Source: Halopenitus persicus
GTDB taxonomy: Archaea; Halobacteriota; Halobacteria; Halobacteriales; Haloferacaceae
Length of the DNA stretch: 64,000 nt
Reading direction: 5' to 3'
Assembly: GCF_002355635.1 (NCBI RefSeq)
Contig: NZ_AP017558.1
Location: forward strand, 2,232,001-2,296,000
Under the pieces are notes generated by a model, which was not told where the DNA came from, ran no database searches, and worked only from the letters and a program-made list of their open reading frames with translations. Of this stretch, positions 40,512 through 48,452 are shown piece by piece (positions within the stretch are counted from its first letter, which is position 1; every line of letters starts with the position of its first letter). The position numbers and the translations under genes were made by a program.

Positions 40512-40958
40512 TCAGGCGAACAGCCCGGACCAGAACGTCGCGTCGAGCGCGACGAGGGAGTAATAGAGTCCGTAGATGACGACGATCGAGGAGGCCGCGA
40601 TGGAGCTCTTGGGCCGCTCGATCTCCAGCTCGTTTCGGGCCTCGACGTTTCGGGCCTCGAACTCGAAGACGTCGGCAAGCAGGACCGTCGCGGCAACCAC
40701 CGAGATGATAGCCCCGCCGGTCGGTTGGACGAGGGTGAACAGGAAGCTCATCAGCACGAGCCCGATCGTCGTGAAGACGTGCGGGAAATAGCGGTCGACG
40801 CTGTCGCCGTCGGCCGCCTGTTCGACGTGTTTGGCGTGGGCGCGGTGGCGCGTGGCGACGTTCGCGAGCGCCAACACGAGGATGGCGAACGGGAGCGTCG
40901 GTCCCACGACGGCGAGCCAGTCCAGGGGAACGAGGAACTGCAGTGGGTCCATATCCAT
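40512..40958 (-). CDS. Membrane protein convergent with the bc operon
   Basis: This 148-residue protein has four helices (about residues 8-34, 60-78, 79-97 and 122-140) and a short loop with a histidine-rich stretch, RHRAHAKHVEQAADG. Two in-frame ATGs two codons apart begin it. The promoter-proximal sequence contains a minus-strand TATA-like actctaatgag at about 40973-40983. The function is unknown. Nearness to the cytochrome b cluster again suggests a respiratory connection. Confidence 0.72.
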   Translation of the reverse strand: MDMDPLQFLVPLDWLAVVGPTLPFAILVLALANVATRHRAHAKHVEQAADGDSVDRYFPHVFTTIGLVLMSFLFTLVQPTGGAIISVVAATVLLADVFEFEARNVEARNELEIERPKSSIAASSIVVIYGLYYSLVALDATFWSGLFA

Positions 40959-41099
40959 ACCTGGGGCGACGACTCATTAGAGTTTTTCCAATCGATGCTC
41001 GCCGACGACCGATGACGCCCCGCCATGGATGGCCGGGAGCGGTCGCGGCGACCGTCCGAGTCGACAAGTGTCTGCGCGATTCCGGTCACATCGCGTCGC

Positions 41100-41804
41100 T
41101 CAGTCCGCGCGTGGTGCGGGACGGACCACGGGCACGTGGTCCACGGTCCGCACGGTGATCGGCGCGTGCGTCGGTACCGGTCCCCGCTCGTCGCCGTCGA
41201 CGACGAGCGAGACGGGTTCGTCGTCCCGTTCGACCGAGAGCGTCGCTGATCCGGGGAGCACCAGCGTGTCGGCGTGGGTGGTGAAGGAAGCGATCGGAAC
41301 GACCGCAAGGCCGGCGTTCGGCCGAACGACCGGCCCGCCCGCCGCGCGCGCATAACCGGCGCTGCCGGCTGGCGTCGCGACGGTGACGGCGTCCGCGCGG
41401 AACGTCTGGAGGGTTGATCCCTCGTTCGCGACGCCGTATTCGGAGATCCGCGCCGGCTCGCTCGTGAGGAGGGTCACCTCAAGCAGCGCCCGGCCGACGT
41501 GCTCGCCGTCGAGCGTCACCTCGACGATCGGATGGTCGACGTGTGATCGGTCCCCCGAGAGTGCGGCCGCGATCATCTCACCCACCTCGTCGATCGGCGC
41601 TGCATAGTAGACGTCGCCCGCGGTCACGACGAGAACCGGCGTATCCGTGTCCGAGAGGGCCGCCCGACGGAACCCGGCCGCGTCGATCGCGACGATCAGA
41701 TCCGCGGCTGCCGGGTCGACGATCGAGCCGCCGAGCCGGCGAACGGTCTCGGGAACGTCCCCGTCAGCGCCGACGACCGCCAGCCGATGACCCGAGAGAT
41801 CCAT
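41100..41804 (-). CDS. ATP-NAD kinase-like protein lacking the GGDG motif
   Basis: This protein has 234 residues from the ATG at 41804. The C-terminal NAD-kinase domain is recognisable: TVATPAGSAGYARAAGGPVV matches the family's S-P-T-G-S-x-A-Y region, and LVVDGDERGPV matches its late DG motif. The N-terminal GGDGT motif, which supplies the catalytic aspartate and phosphate binding, is absent. The only nearby candidate is VGADGDVPETV at residues 10-20. It may be inactive, regulatory or act on a different substrate. A canonical NadK should exist elsewhere in the genome. Confidence 0.75.
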   Translation of the reverse strand: MDLSGHRLAVVGADGDVPETVRRLGGSIVDPAAADLIVAIDAAGFRRAALSDTDTPVLVVTAGDVYYAAPIDEVGEMIAAALSGDRSHVDHPIVEVTLDGEHVGRALLEVTLLTSEPARISEYGVANEGSTLQTFRADAVTVATPAGSAGYARAAGGPVVRPNAGLAVVPIASFTTHADTLVLPGSATLSVERDDEPVSLVVDGDERGPVPTHAPITVRTVDHVPVVRPAPRAD

Positions 41805-41970
41805 ATCACGGGTTGAAGCGGGGGACGGCAAAAACCTCCCGACACGAACGGCGGGGGCGGCCGCGGGATCCGTATTCCCACCGGTTCCCGCCGGGACGGC
41901 AGCAGGGACCTTCGGCAGCGCCGGCCGGGAAGCGATCCCTTTTGCCCGTCGGGAAGAACCGTGTGTCGGA

Positions 41971-42417
41971 ATGTCGACGTTGTACTTCGAGGACCTGGAG
42001 ACGGACGTGGAACGCGATCTCGGCTCGTACACGGTGTCACGGGCCGAAATGGTCGAGTTCGCGCGGCAGTACGACCCCCAGCCCATCCACGTCGACGAGT
42101 CCGTCGCCGCGGAGACGATATACGGCGGACTCATCGCCAGCGGCTGGTACACGGCGAGCGTCTGTATGCGGCTGCTCGTCGACGAGTTCCTGAGCGAGAC
42201 GGCGAGCATCGGATCGTTCGGGCTCGAGGAGCTCCGCTGGCGGACGCCGGTCCGCGCCGGCGACACGATCCAGGCGTTTCACCGAATCACCGAGAAGACG
42301 CCCTCGAGCTCGCGGGACGACCGTGGGTACATCGAGAACGAAATCCGTGCGGAGAACGGCGACGGCGAGGAGGTCGTCTTCTGGCGGGCGACGAACATCT
42401 TCGCGCGGAAGTCGTGA
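41971..42417 (+). CDS. MaoC-like dehydratase (R-specific enoyl-CoA hydratase)
   Basis: This 148-residue hot-dog fold protein has the hydratase 2 motif FARQYDPQPIHVDESVAAET, in which D35 and H40 are the catalytic pair, and YGGLIASGWYTASVCMRLL forms the substrate tunnel. It would add water to trans-2-enoyl-CoA. It may act in PHA or branched-chain acyl metabolism. There is no gene cluster around it to settle this. The start ATG at 41971 is the usual family position. Its end lies 10 bp from the convergent DUF420 gene. Confidence 0.88.
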   Translation: MSTLYFEDLETDVERDLGSYTVSRAEMVEFARQYDPQPIHVDESVAAETIYGGLIASGWYTASVCMRLLVDEFLSETASIGSFGLEELRWRTPVRAGDTIQAFHRITEKTPSSSRDDRGYIENEIRAENGDGEEVVFWRATNIFARKS

Positions 42418-42427
42418 GCGCGGGACG

Positions 42428-43015
42428 TCAGTACGTGTACGAGTAGACGTGATTCAACAGGAGATACGTGATCACGCCGAGCACCAACGAAAGGAGCCAG
42501 GACCCCGCGGCGATCCGGCCGACGCGCGCGTGAGGCGTCTCCGTTCGGAGTTCGCGTTCGGTGTGCGTGAGTCCCAGAATTATCGCGTACAGGACGATTG
42601 GGACGGCGAGAATGGACAGGAGAATGTGGATCGCGAGCATCACGAAGTAGGCGTAGGTAACGAGCTCGGGCCCCTCGAAACGCTTCGTGCCGCCGCCGGC
42701 GACCCGCGGAACGTAGATCGAAAGGAACGTGACGATCAGGGCGAAGGAGGTCCCCATCGCGGCCCGATGTTTCTCCACGTCGCCGACGCGGATGAAGTAC
42801 CAGCCGAGCGCCAGCGTGACGATCGTGATCGAGTTTACTACGGCGATCGCGTGCGTGAGGAGATCGATCGTGGACCGTGAGAGGTCGGGAAACAGTGCCT
42901 GAAACGACGGGACGAGGAAGACGCCGAGGACGACGCCGTATCCGACGACGGTGAGGATCCCGGTGAGGGCTGCCGGGTGGCGTTTCGCCCACTGGCGGAG
43001 ACCATCGGCTACCAT
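42428..43015 (-). CDS. DUF420 membrane protein
   Basis: This protein has 195 residues from the ATG at 43015, with five or six helices. Conserved histidines sit at helix ends: LLTHAIAVVNSITIV, VEKHRAAMG, LAIHILLS and GLTHTERE. This matches the DUF420 family (YozB-like), which is linked to assembly of heme-copper oxidases in bacteria. It probably binds heme or copper. The oxidase genes at the left edge of the window lie 42 kb away. Longer in-frame upstream starts add residues with no hydrophobic or conserved character. Confidence 0.85.
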   Translation of the reverse strand: MVADGLRQWAKRHPAALTGILTVVGYGVVLGVFLVPSFQALFPDLSRSTIDLLTHAIAVVNSITIVTLALGWYFIRVGDVEKHRAAMGTSFALIVTFLSIYVPRVAGGGTKRFEGPELVTYAYFVMLAIHILLSILAVPIVLYAIILGLTHTERELRTETPHARVGRIAAGSWLLSLVLGVITYLLLNHVYSYTY

Positions 43016-43116
43016 ACACGTCGGTTGGGGCAGGCGGGTAATGCGTCTTTGGTTCCGACCACGAGGCGTCGTCGGGTTCGGTGCGGCGGACGTCCCCGAC
43101 CGGATCGCCGAGCGTC

Positions 43117-44163
43117 TCAGATCACGCCGGTCGCGGTCGCGGTCTCGATCGCCGCCGCCTCCGTGACGCCGCCGGCGAGAATGGTGTAGCGGTCGCGGAT
43201 CTCGTGGGCGGTGGTGAGCGCGCGGATCAGTTCCTCGTCGGTCACACCCAGGTCCGCCGCGGTCGTCGGCGCGTCGATGCTCGCGAGCGCGTCGCGGATG
43301 GACCGCCACTCCCCGTCCTCGCCGCTGTGCAGATACTCGGTCAGGATCGATGCGACGCCGACCTGGTGGCCGTGGAGCGCCTTTCCGGGGGCGATCCGGT
43401 CGAGCTGGTGGGACACGAGGTGTTCGGCGCCCGAGGCCGGCCGCGAGGACCCGGCGATCGACATCGCGACGCCCGAGGAGACGAGCGCCTTCGCGACGAG
43501 CCACGAGGACTCCTCGAGCCCGGGTTTGATCGAGTCGGCGCTCGCGACGAGCAGCTCGGCCGTCATCTCCGAGAGCGCGCCCGCGTACTCGGAGTACTCG
43601 ACGTTCCGCAGTCGCCGGGCGAGCCGCCAGTCCTTGACCGCGGTGTAGTTGGAGATGATGTCCGCACAGCCCGCGGTCGTCAGCTCCCAGGGGGCGTCCG
43701 CGAGGAGCTCAGTGTCCGCGACGACCGCAAGCGGCGGATCGGCCGCCACAGAGTGCCGCGTGTCGCCCTCGGGAATCGACGACCGCCCGGAGACGATCCC
43801 ATCGTGGGAGGCCGCGGTCGGCACCGAGACGAACCCGACGCCGAGCCGGTGGGCGGCCATCTTCGCGGTGTCGATCGGTTTGCCGCCGCCGAGCGCGACG
43901 AGGTAGCCGGGGGCGACCGCCTCGGCGACGTCGACGACCTCCTCGACCGCCGAGAAGGAGGCATCGTCCACGACCGCCGTCTCGGGATCGGTCAGCTGCG
44001 CGCGGACGCGGTCGCCGGCCAGCTCGTTCGGCGTCGGGCTCGTGACGACGAGCGGCCGCCCGGTGAGGTAGAGGTCCTCGAGGGCCGCGCCGAGATCATC
44101 GAGGACGCCGTGGCCGAGCAAGACGTTCCGCGGGAGCGTGATCCACGTCGACTTCTCGAACAT
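43117..44163 (-). CDS. egsA: Glycerol-1-phosphate dehydrogenase
   Basis: This 348-residue archaea-specific enzyme makes sn-glycerol-1-phosphate for ether lipids. It reduces dihydroxyacetone phosphate with NAD(P)H. Motifs are LVALGGGKPIDTAKMAAHR (nucleotide binding), VSVPTAASHDGIVSGRSSI, ELTTAGCADIISNYTAVKDW with a zinc-binding Asp, and the histidines in SGAEHLVSHQLD and ALHGHQVGVASI. Length and metal ligands are normal. The gene stands alone on the minus strand upstream of DUF420. Confidence 0.96.
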   Translation of the reverse strand: MFEKSTWITLPRNVLLGHGVLDDLGAALEDLYLTGRPLVVTSPTPNELAGDRVRAQLTDPETAVVDDASFSAVEEVVDVAEAVAPGYLVALGGGKPIDTAKMAAHRLGVGFVSVPTAASHDGIVSGRSSIPEGDTRHSVAADPPLAVVADTELLADAPWELTTAGCADIISNYTAVKDWRLARRLRNVEYSEYAGALSEMTAELLVASADSIKPGLEESSWLVAKALVSSGVAMSIAGSSRPASGAEHLVSHQLDRIAPGKALHGHQVGVASILTEYLHSGEDGEWRSIRDALASIDAPTTAADLGVTDEELIRALTTAHEIRDRYTILAGGVTEAAAIETATATGVI

Positions 44164-44247
44164 ACCGGACGTCTCACGGCCGAGTCCAAAGGCGTTGCCG
44201 CTTCGGACCGCTTCCGCTCCGCCGCGGCGGACGCGAGATGCGGGCGC

Positions 44248-44994
44248 TCACGCGATCGCGGCGGACACGAACGACCCGGCGTCGTACAGGAAGTAGACGC
44301 CGAATCCGGCCAGTACGACGGCCGAGAGGGCGGCGATGACGGGTGCAAGCGTCTCGATCCGGCGCTCGGCCAGGACGATCGATGCCGGAAAGCCGGTGAT
44401 CCAGACCCCGATCCCGGCGAAGAAGCCGACGATGAGCGCCGGCGATCCGGTGGTGACGAGGAACGTGCCGGCGAGGTCGGCGCCGACCAGCGGGAGCCAC
44501 GAGAGGACGTCGAGCGTGCCCGGACGCAGCAAACCGACGCCGACGGTGAGCCAGAAGAGGACCTGGTAGGGGTTCGTCAACGCGAGCACGAACGCCTTGC
44601 GAAAGCCCTTGCCGTCATCGGCGACGGGGCGTGAGCCGCCGCCCGGACGGAAGGACGCTCGAACGCCGTTGGCGGCGCCGTAGGCGAAGTACAACATCAG
44701 CACGCCGCCGAGACCAACCATGGCGGCGCGCAGCGCGGGCAGCGACTCGACCACCGAGACGATGCCGAGGTACGCGAGGACGAAGAAGACGGCGTCGGCG
44801 CTGGCCGCGCCCAGTCCGGCGGTGACGCCGGCGAGCCAGCCGCGCCAGGCGGACTCCTCGGCGATGATCGCGTTCATCGGCCCCGGCGGAGCCGCCAGCG
44901 CCAGCCCGAACACTACACCCGCCAGGAGACTCACAACGCCGTTCACGTGAGAATCGACGCCGGCTGCCGTGAAAAATTCGACGATGGCGGTCAT
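44248..44994 (-). CDS. LysE family amino-acid exporter
   Basis: This protein has 248 residues from the ATG at 44994, with six hydrophobic helices. The family motif LALAAPPGPMNAIIAEESAW is at residues about 30-50, and ALTNPYQVLFWLTVGVGLL at about 140-160. The LysE/RhtB superfamily exports amino acids or their analogues. The substrate is not readable. It lies 84 bp upstream of egsA on the same strand but shows no functional relation. Confidence 0.85.
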   Translation of the reverse strand: MTAIVEFFTAAGVDSHVNGVVSLLAGVVFGLALAAPPGPMNAIIAEESAWRGWLAGVTAGLGAASADAVFFVLAYLGIVSVVESLPALRAAMVGLGGVLMLYFAYGAANGVRASFRPGGGSRPVADDGKGFRKAFVLALTNPYQVLFWLTVGVGLLRPGTLDVLSWLPLVGADLAGTFLVTTGSPALIVGFFAGIGVWITGFPASIVLAERRIETLAPVIAALSAVVLAGFGVYFLYDAGSFVSAAIA

Positions 44995-45131
44995 CCGTCG
45001 GGTGAGAATGGCCGGATCGTCGTCGTCACCGATCGACGGGGCCGGACGGCGGGACCGGCCGCTGGCCGTGACGGCCGGTTTGCGGCCCACGAACCGTCAC
45101 GCCTTATTGAGCTCGTCCCGTCGAGTCGACA

Positions 45132-46121
45132 ATGACCGTTCTCTGCGTCGCCGTCGCCCGCGAGCGTGGCGAGGAAGTACGTCGCCGGCTAGCCGAGGCG
45201 GACGCGCTCGCCGGCGAGTACGAGATCGACGTCGCGGACGGGACGATCTACCTGCCGGTGACCGACCGGACCGACGTTCCGGAGTCGCTGCGCGGGTTGC
45301 TCGTGAACCGGGAGCTGGACCGGCGGGAGACGCCCACCACGCCCGCCGACCTGCTCGGGTACGAGCCGTCGATCGAGCGACTCGGCGACGTGGTCATCGT
45401 CGACGAGGCGGACGCGGAACGCGCCGCCGAGATCGCCGATGCAGTGATGGCCTCCGACGTGCCCTGCGAGACGGTGGTGAACCGCGCCTCGCCGATCGAG
45501 GGCGAGCTCCGCGTCCGCCGGTGGGACGTCCTCGCCGGGAACGGGACCGAGACGGTCCACCGGGAGTACGGCCACGAGTTCCTGTTGGACATCGCCGAGG
45601 TCTACTTCTCCCCGCGGCTCGCGACCGAACGTCGCCGCATCGTCGAGCAGGTCGAGCCGGGCGAGCACGCGTTCGACATGTTCGCCGGCGTGGGCCCCTA
45701 CGCGATCCCGATTGCCGACGCCGGCGCGACCGTGGTCGCCTGCGACCTGAACGAGCACGCCGTCGCGTACCTCCGTGAGAACGCGCGGCGAAACGGGGTT
45801 GCCGACCGAATCACGGCCGTCCACGGGGACGTCCGCGAGGTCGCGGTCGACTGGACGGGATGGGCCGACCGGATCGTGATGAATCTGCCGCACTCTGCCG
45901 ACGAGTTTCTCGAAACCGCAACGACGCTTGCGGGCGAGGACTGTGTGATCCATTACTACGACATCCAGCACGAGGACGATCCCTTCGGCCCCGGACGAGC
46001 CGCGATCGAGGAGGCCGCCGGCGACGATTACGAGGTAACCGTCGAAACGGAACGAGTCGTCCGGTCGTACGCACCCCACGAGCTGAACGTCCGGCTCGAC
46101 GCTCGGCTGACGCGTCGATGA
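45132..46121 (+). CDS. trm5: tRNA (guanine37-N1)-methyltransferase Trm5
   Basis: This 329-residue SAM-dependent enzyme has an N-terminal recognition domain of about 150 residues, then the catalytic Rossmann domain: FDMFAGVGPYAIPIADAGA (residues 181-199), ACDLNEHAVAYL, and N251-L-P-H254, the Trm5 NxPH active-site motif. It methylates N1 of G37 next to the anticodon, preventing +1 frameshifting, and the same intermediate feeds wyosine synthesis. It lies about 200 bp before a tRNA-Thr gene. Confidence 0.93.
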   Translation: MTVLCVAVARERGEEVRRRLAEADALAGEYEIDVADGTIYLPVTDRTDVPESLRGLLVNRELDRRETPTTPADLLGYEPSIERLGDVVIVDEADAERAAEIADAVMASDVPCETVVNRASPIEGELRVRRWDVLAGNGTETVHREYGHEFLLDIAEVYFSPRLATERRRIVEQVEPGEHAFDMFAGVGPYAIPIADAGATVVACDLNEHAVAYLRENARRNGVADRITAVHGDVREVAVDWTGWADRIVMNLPHSADEFLETATTLAGEDCVIHYYDIQHEDDPFGPGRAAIEEAAGDDYEVTVETERVVRSYAPHELNVRLDARLTRR

Positions 46122-46162
46122 CCTCGAGGACTCCGCCGAGCGTGCCGGGGGACAGATTCCGG

Positions 46163-46236
46163 CAGCCACGGCACCGATAGCTACGCGGCGTCGACAGCCA
46201 CGGCACCGATAGCTACGCGGCGTCGGCAGCCACGGC
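46163..46236. repeat. 32-bp direct repeat upstream of tRNA-Thr
   Basis: Two full copies and the start of a third of a 32-bp unit (cagccacggcaccgatagct and following) begin at 46163, 46195 and 46227. They lie between trm5 and tRNA-Thr. Each copy includes accgatagctacg. The array ends about 80 bp before the tRNA. Confidence 0.88.
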
Positions 46237-46318
46237 GTATGGGACGTGCTCTCCCGCGGCGTCGTGGTGCGGTTTCGGAAGCCTTATTTCCCTCATCCGG
46301 GTAGACGGGAGTACACGC

Positions 46319-46391
46319 GCCGGAGTAGCTCAGCTGGCAGAGCGATTCCTTCGTAAGGAATAGGTCGAGGGTTCAAATCCCTCCTCCGGCT
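46319..46391 (+). tRNA. tRNA-Thr (CGT)
   Basis: The cloverleaf is complete: acceptor GCCGGAG pairs with CTCCGGC, the D arm is GCTC-AGCTGGCA-GAGC, and the anticodon stem ATTCC/GGAAT surrounds loop TTCGTAA with anticodon CGT. The T arm is GAGGG-TTCAAAT-CCCTC, and the discriminator is T. It reads ACG codons. There is no intron and no encoded CCA. A box-A-like gccttatttccc (about 46281-46292) lies upstream and a T-run (ttttc) follows. Confidence 0.95.
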
Positions 46392-46437
46392 TTTCTTCGA
46401 CCGCCTGTGGGGCCGGATCGGGCCGATCGCGCGCCCG

Positions 46438-47586
46438 TCAGTACTGCCGACGAACCTCGCCGCCGACGTCGTTGTTCTCGATCTCGACGCTGCCACCCTG
46501 CATTCGGTCGACGGTGACGACCAGGTCGCTACCGACGTCGTTTTCGGTGACCTCGAGGTCGCCACTCAGCCGTGCGACGGTCACGGAGACGTCGTCGCCG
46601 ACGTCGGTGGAGTCGATCGAAGCGTCACCGAACTTTCCGTCGGCGGTGATGGTGATCGATCCGTCGACCGTCGATCGCGAGAGGGAAACCTCCCCGTTGG
46701 CGTTGCCGGCCACCACGATCTCCACGTCACCGGTCACGTGGCTGTCCTCGATCGAGAGGTCGCCGTTCATATTGCCGTCGATCACGATACGGAGGTCGCC
46801 GTTCACCGTCGTCCCGTCGATCTCGATGTCGCTTCCGGCGAGGTTCCCGCCGACCCGGAGTTCGGTGGGACCGCCGAACGTCGACGACTCGACGGAAACG
46901 TCACCGTTGAGGTTCTTTCCGACGTCGATCGTCGTCGAGCCGCCGACGTCGCTGTCCGACATCGCGAACTCGCGGTGGTTCGAGGCCGCGAGGTCGAAAT
47001 CACCGGTGATCGTGGTCTCCTCGAGGCCCACGCGGTACTGGTTCGCGTCGATCTCGATCGAACAGTTGAACGTCTCGTTCTCGGCGACGAACGCCTGCTT
47101 TCCGATGCGGTCGTCGCCGCTCGGCGTACAGGTCGGGCCGCCGGTGGCACAGTCGATGTCGACCGACCGGGTGAGCTCGACGCTCCCGAAGGTTCCCTCA
47201 GCGGTGATGGTGATGTCGACCGTGCCGCTCGATTGCGAGCCACAGACGACCCGACCCCGGATGTCCCCGGATTCTCCCGGCTGGAGCGAGTCCGGCGTGC
47301 CGGTTATCCGAACGCGATTGAATCCCCCCTCGTCGACCACCTGTACGGAGACGTTCTCGACCGCACCGTCGAAGCGGTTCGTGACGGTGGCCAGCACGAC
47401 CTCCTGGTTGGTTCGGATGCTTCGGTCCTCGATGTCCACGCCGAGCAGGGCCGTCTCGTCGCTCGCCGTGTCGATCTCGCCGATGCGGTCGGCAGTTACG
47501 GCCGAAAACGCGCCGGTCCCGAACACGATGGCTGAGAGGCTCGTGACGATGATCAGGAGGCTTACCCATTTGACCAGTGTTGGCAT
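46438..47586 (-). CDS. Exported beta-repeat protein (SipW-type signal)
   Basis: This 382-residue protein has an N-terminal helix, VKWVSLLIIVTSLSAIVFGT, followed by GAFSAVTADRIGEI, which resembles SipW-dependent signal regions. Residues about 45-160 form an Ig-like domain with cysteines. Residues about 180-380 consist of roughly ten beta strands repeating every 20-22 residues in the pattern G-D-V/L-x-I/V-x-V-x-G-N, as in GDVEIVVAGNANGEVSLSRS. This suggests a beta-solenoid. It is probably surface-located. A signal peptidase gene follows 0.9 kb away on the other strand. Confidence 0.75.
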   Translation of the reverse strand: MPTLVKWVSLLIIVTSLSAIVFGTGAFSAVTADRIGEIDTASDETALLGVDIEDRSIRTNQEVVLATVTNRFDGAVENVSVQVVDEGGFNRVRITGTPDSLQPGESGDIRGRVVCGSQSSGTVDITITAEGTFGSVELTRSVDIDCATGGPTCTPSGDDRIGKQAFVAENETFNCSIEIDANQYRVGLEETTITGDFDLAASNHREFAMSDSDVGGSTTIDVGKNLNGDVSVESSTFGGPTELRVGGNLAGSDIEIDGTTVNGDLRIVIDGNMNGDLSIEDSHVTGDVEIVVAGNANGEVSLSRSTVDGSITITADGKFGDASIDSTDVGDDVSVTVARLSGDLEVTENDVGSDLVVTVDRMQGGSVEIENNDVGGEVRRQY

Positions 47587-47772
47587 CGGTTGATTGCTCC
47601 GCTGACCCGCCGTAATTATGTAAGCGCGTTTATACTACTCGATACGGGAACAAGGATCCGATCGGACTTGAGCCTGTCGGTGAGTCGAAACACGAGGGTC
47701 GAAACGCGGGCGTTGAGCGTTGTTGCGCGGGAACAGCCGATTCCCGTGACGTCGCACGCACCGCCGCCGACG

Positions 47773-48138
47773 TCAGACGAGCCCCAGAACGATGATCGAG
47801 AGGTTCCAGCCGGTAACGAGGACTCCCAGCGCGCACAGCCCGAGCGGGATGCCGGCGTTGTGCGGACGCGGAACGACGACCCACAGCGCGAAGAAGCCGC
47901 CCAGCAGCAGGACCTTGACCGGCGCGATCGTCCAGACCCCGAACGATCGAACGATCCAGACCCCGACGGGGCTCGCCTCCACGATCGTCGGCAGATACAA
48001 GCCGACCGCCGTGGTGAGGAGATCGCCGACTCCGAAGAGCGTGATCGCCCCGAACCACCACCACGGCGTCAGCGCGGTCAACGCTTCGATCGAGGGGGCA
48101 AACGGGTCGGAACGGGCCGCTTCCGAGGATGACCTCAT
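47773..48138 (-). CDS. Small four-helix membrane protein
   Basis: This 121-residue protein has helices at about residues 26-50, 52-66, 68-88 and 95-118. One has the motif GVGDLLTTAVGLYLP, with an aspartate and two threonines inside the membrane, resembling DUF5658-like proteins. The function is unknown. It lies between the exported protein and the signal peptidase genes and is transcribed on the minus strand. A TATA-rich region (gatatatatg, about 48193-48202) lies upstream. Confidence 0.65.
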   Translation of the reverse strand: MRSSSEAARSDPFAPSIEALTALTPWWWFGAITLFGVGDLLTTAVGLYLPTIVEASPVGVWIVRSFGVWTIAPVKVLLLGGFFALWVVVPRPHNAGIPLGLCALGVLVTGWNLSIIVLGLV

Positions 48139-48452
48139 CGTCGTTGCACCGGCATAGCCTGCCGACGCTCGAGGTCCGGGATCATCATTGGCGATATATA
48201 TGTTCTTATCCTATAATTAATTAACTGAACTATTCGGGAACGTTCCCGGGTCGGGTCGGATCGAACGAGCGGTCCGCTGGTCGATCCCACGCAGCCGGCA
48301 ATCGCGGGGACAACTTCATTCCGGTCGGGGCCGTTGACGGACGTACGCGCGACCGATCCCGCGACGGGGTTCGCGGCTGCTGTCACGCCGAGCGCCGGCA
48401 TCTCGAGCGTCAGCATCCCGAGCGCCGTCACGACGATCGTCATCGCTCCAGC
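48139..48452. promoter_or_regulatory. Divergent regulatory gap with AT-rich tract and 14-bp palindrome
   Basis: This 314-bp gap separates a minus-strand membrane protein and the plus-strand signal peptidase. It contains an AT-rich tract (gatatatatgttcttatcc and ctataattaattaactg, about 48193-48227) and, beside it, the perfect palindrome CGGGAACGTTCCCG at 48235-48248. No credible gene fills the remaining 200 bp. The AT tract could hold promoters for both genes. The palindrome has the size of a dimer-binding site. Confidence 0.5.

Noticed and set aside
46293-46565. Minus-strand frame reading RDLNPRPIPYEG over tRNA-Thr
   Set aside because: It is the common translation artefact of a tRNA gene; the cloverleaf is complete on the plus strand.
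48139-48452. Minus-strand frame starting MTIVVTALGMLTLEMPALGV
   Set aside because: It crosses the palindrome and AT tract and has no conserved pattern or promoter; it is more likely a chance frame.
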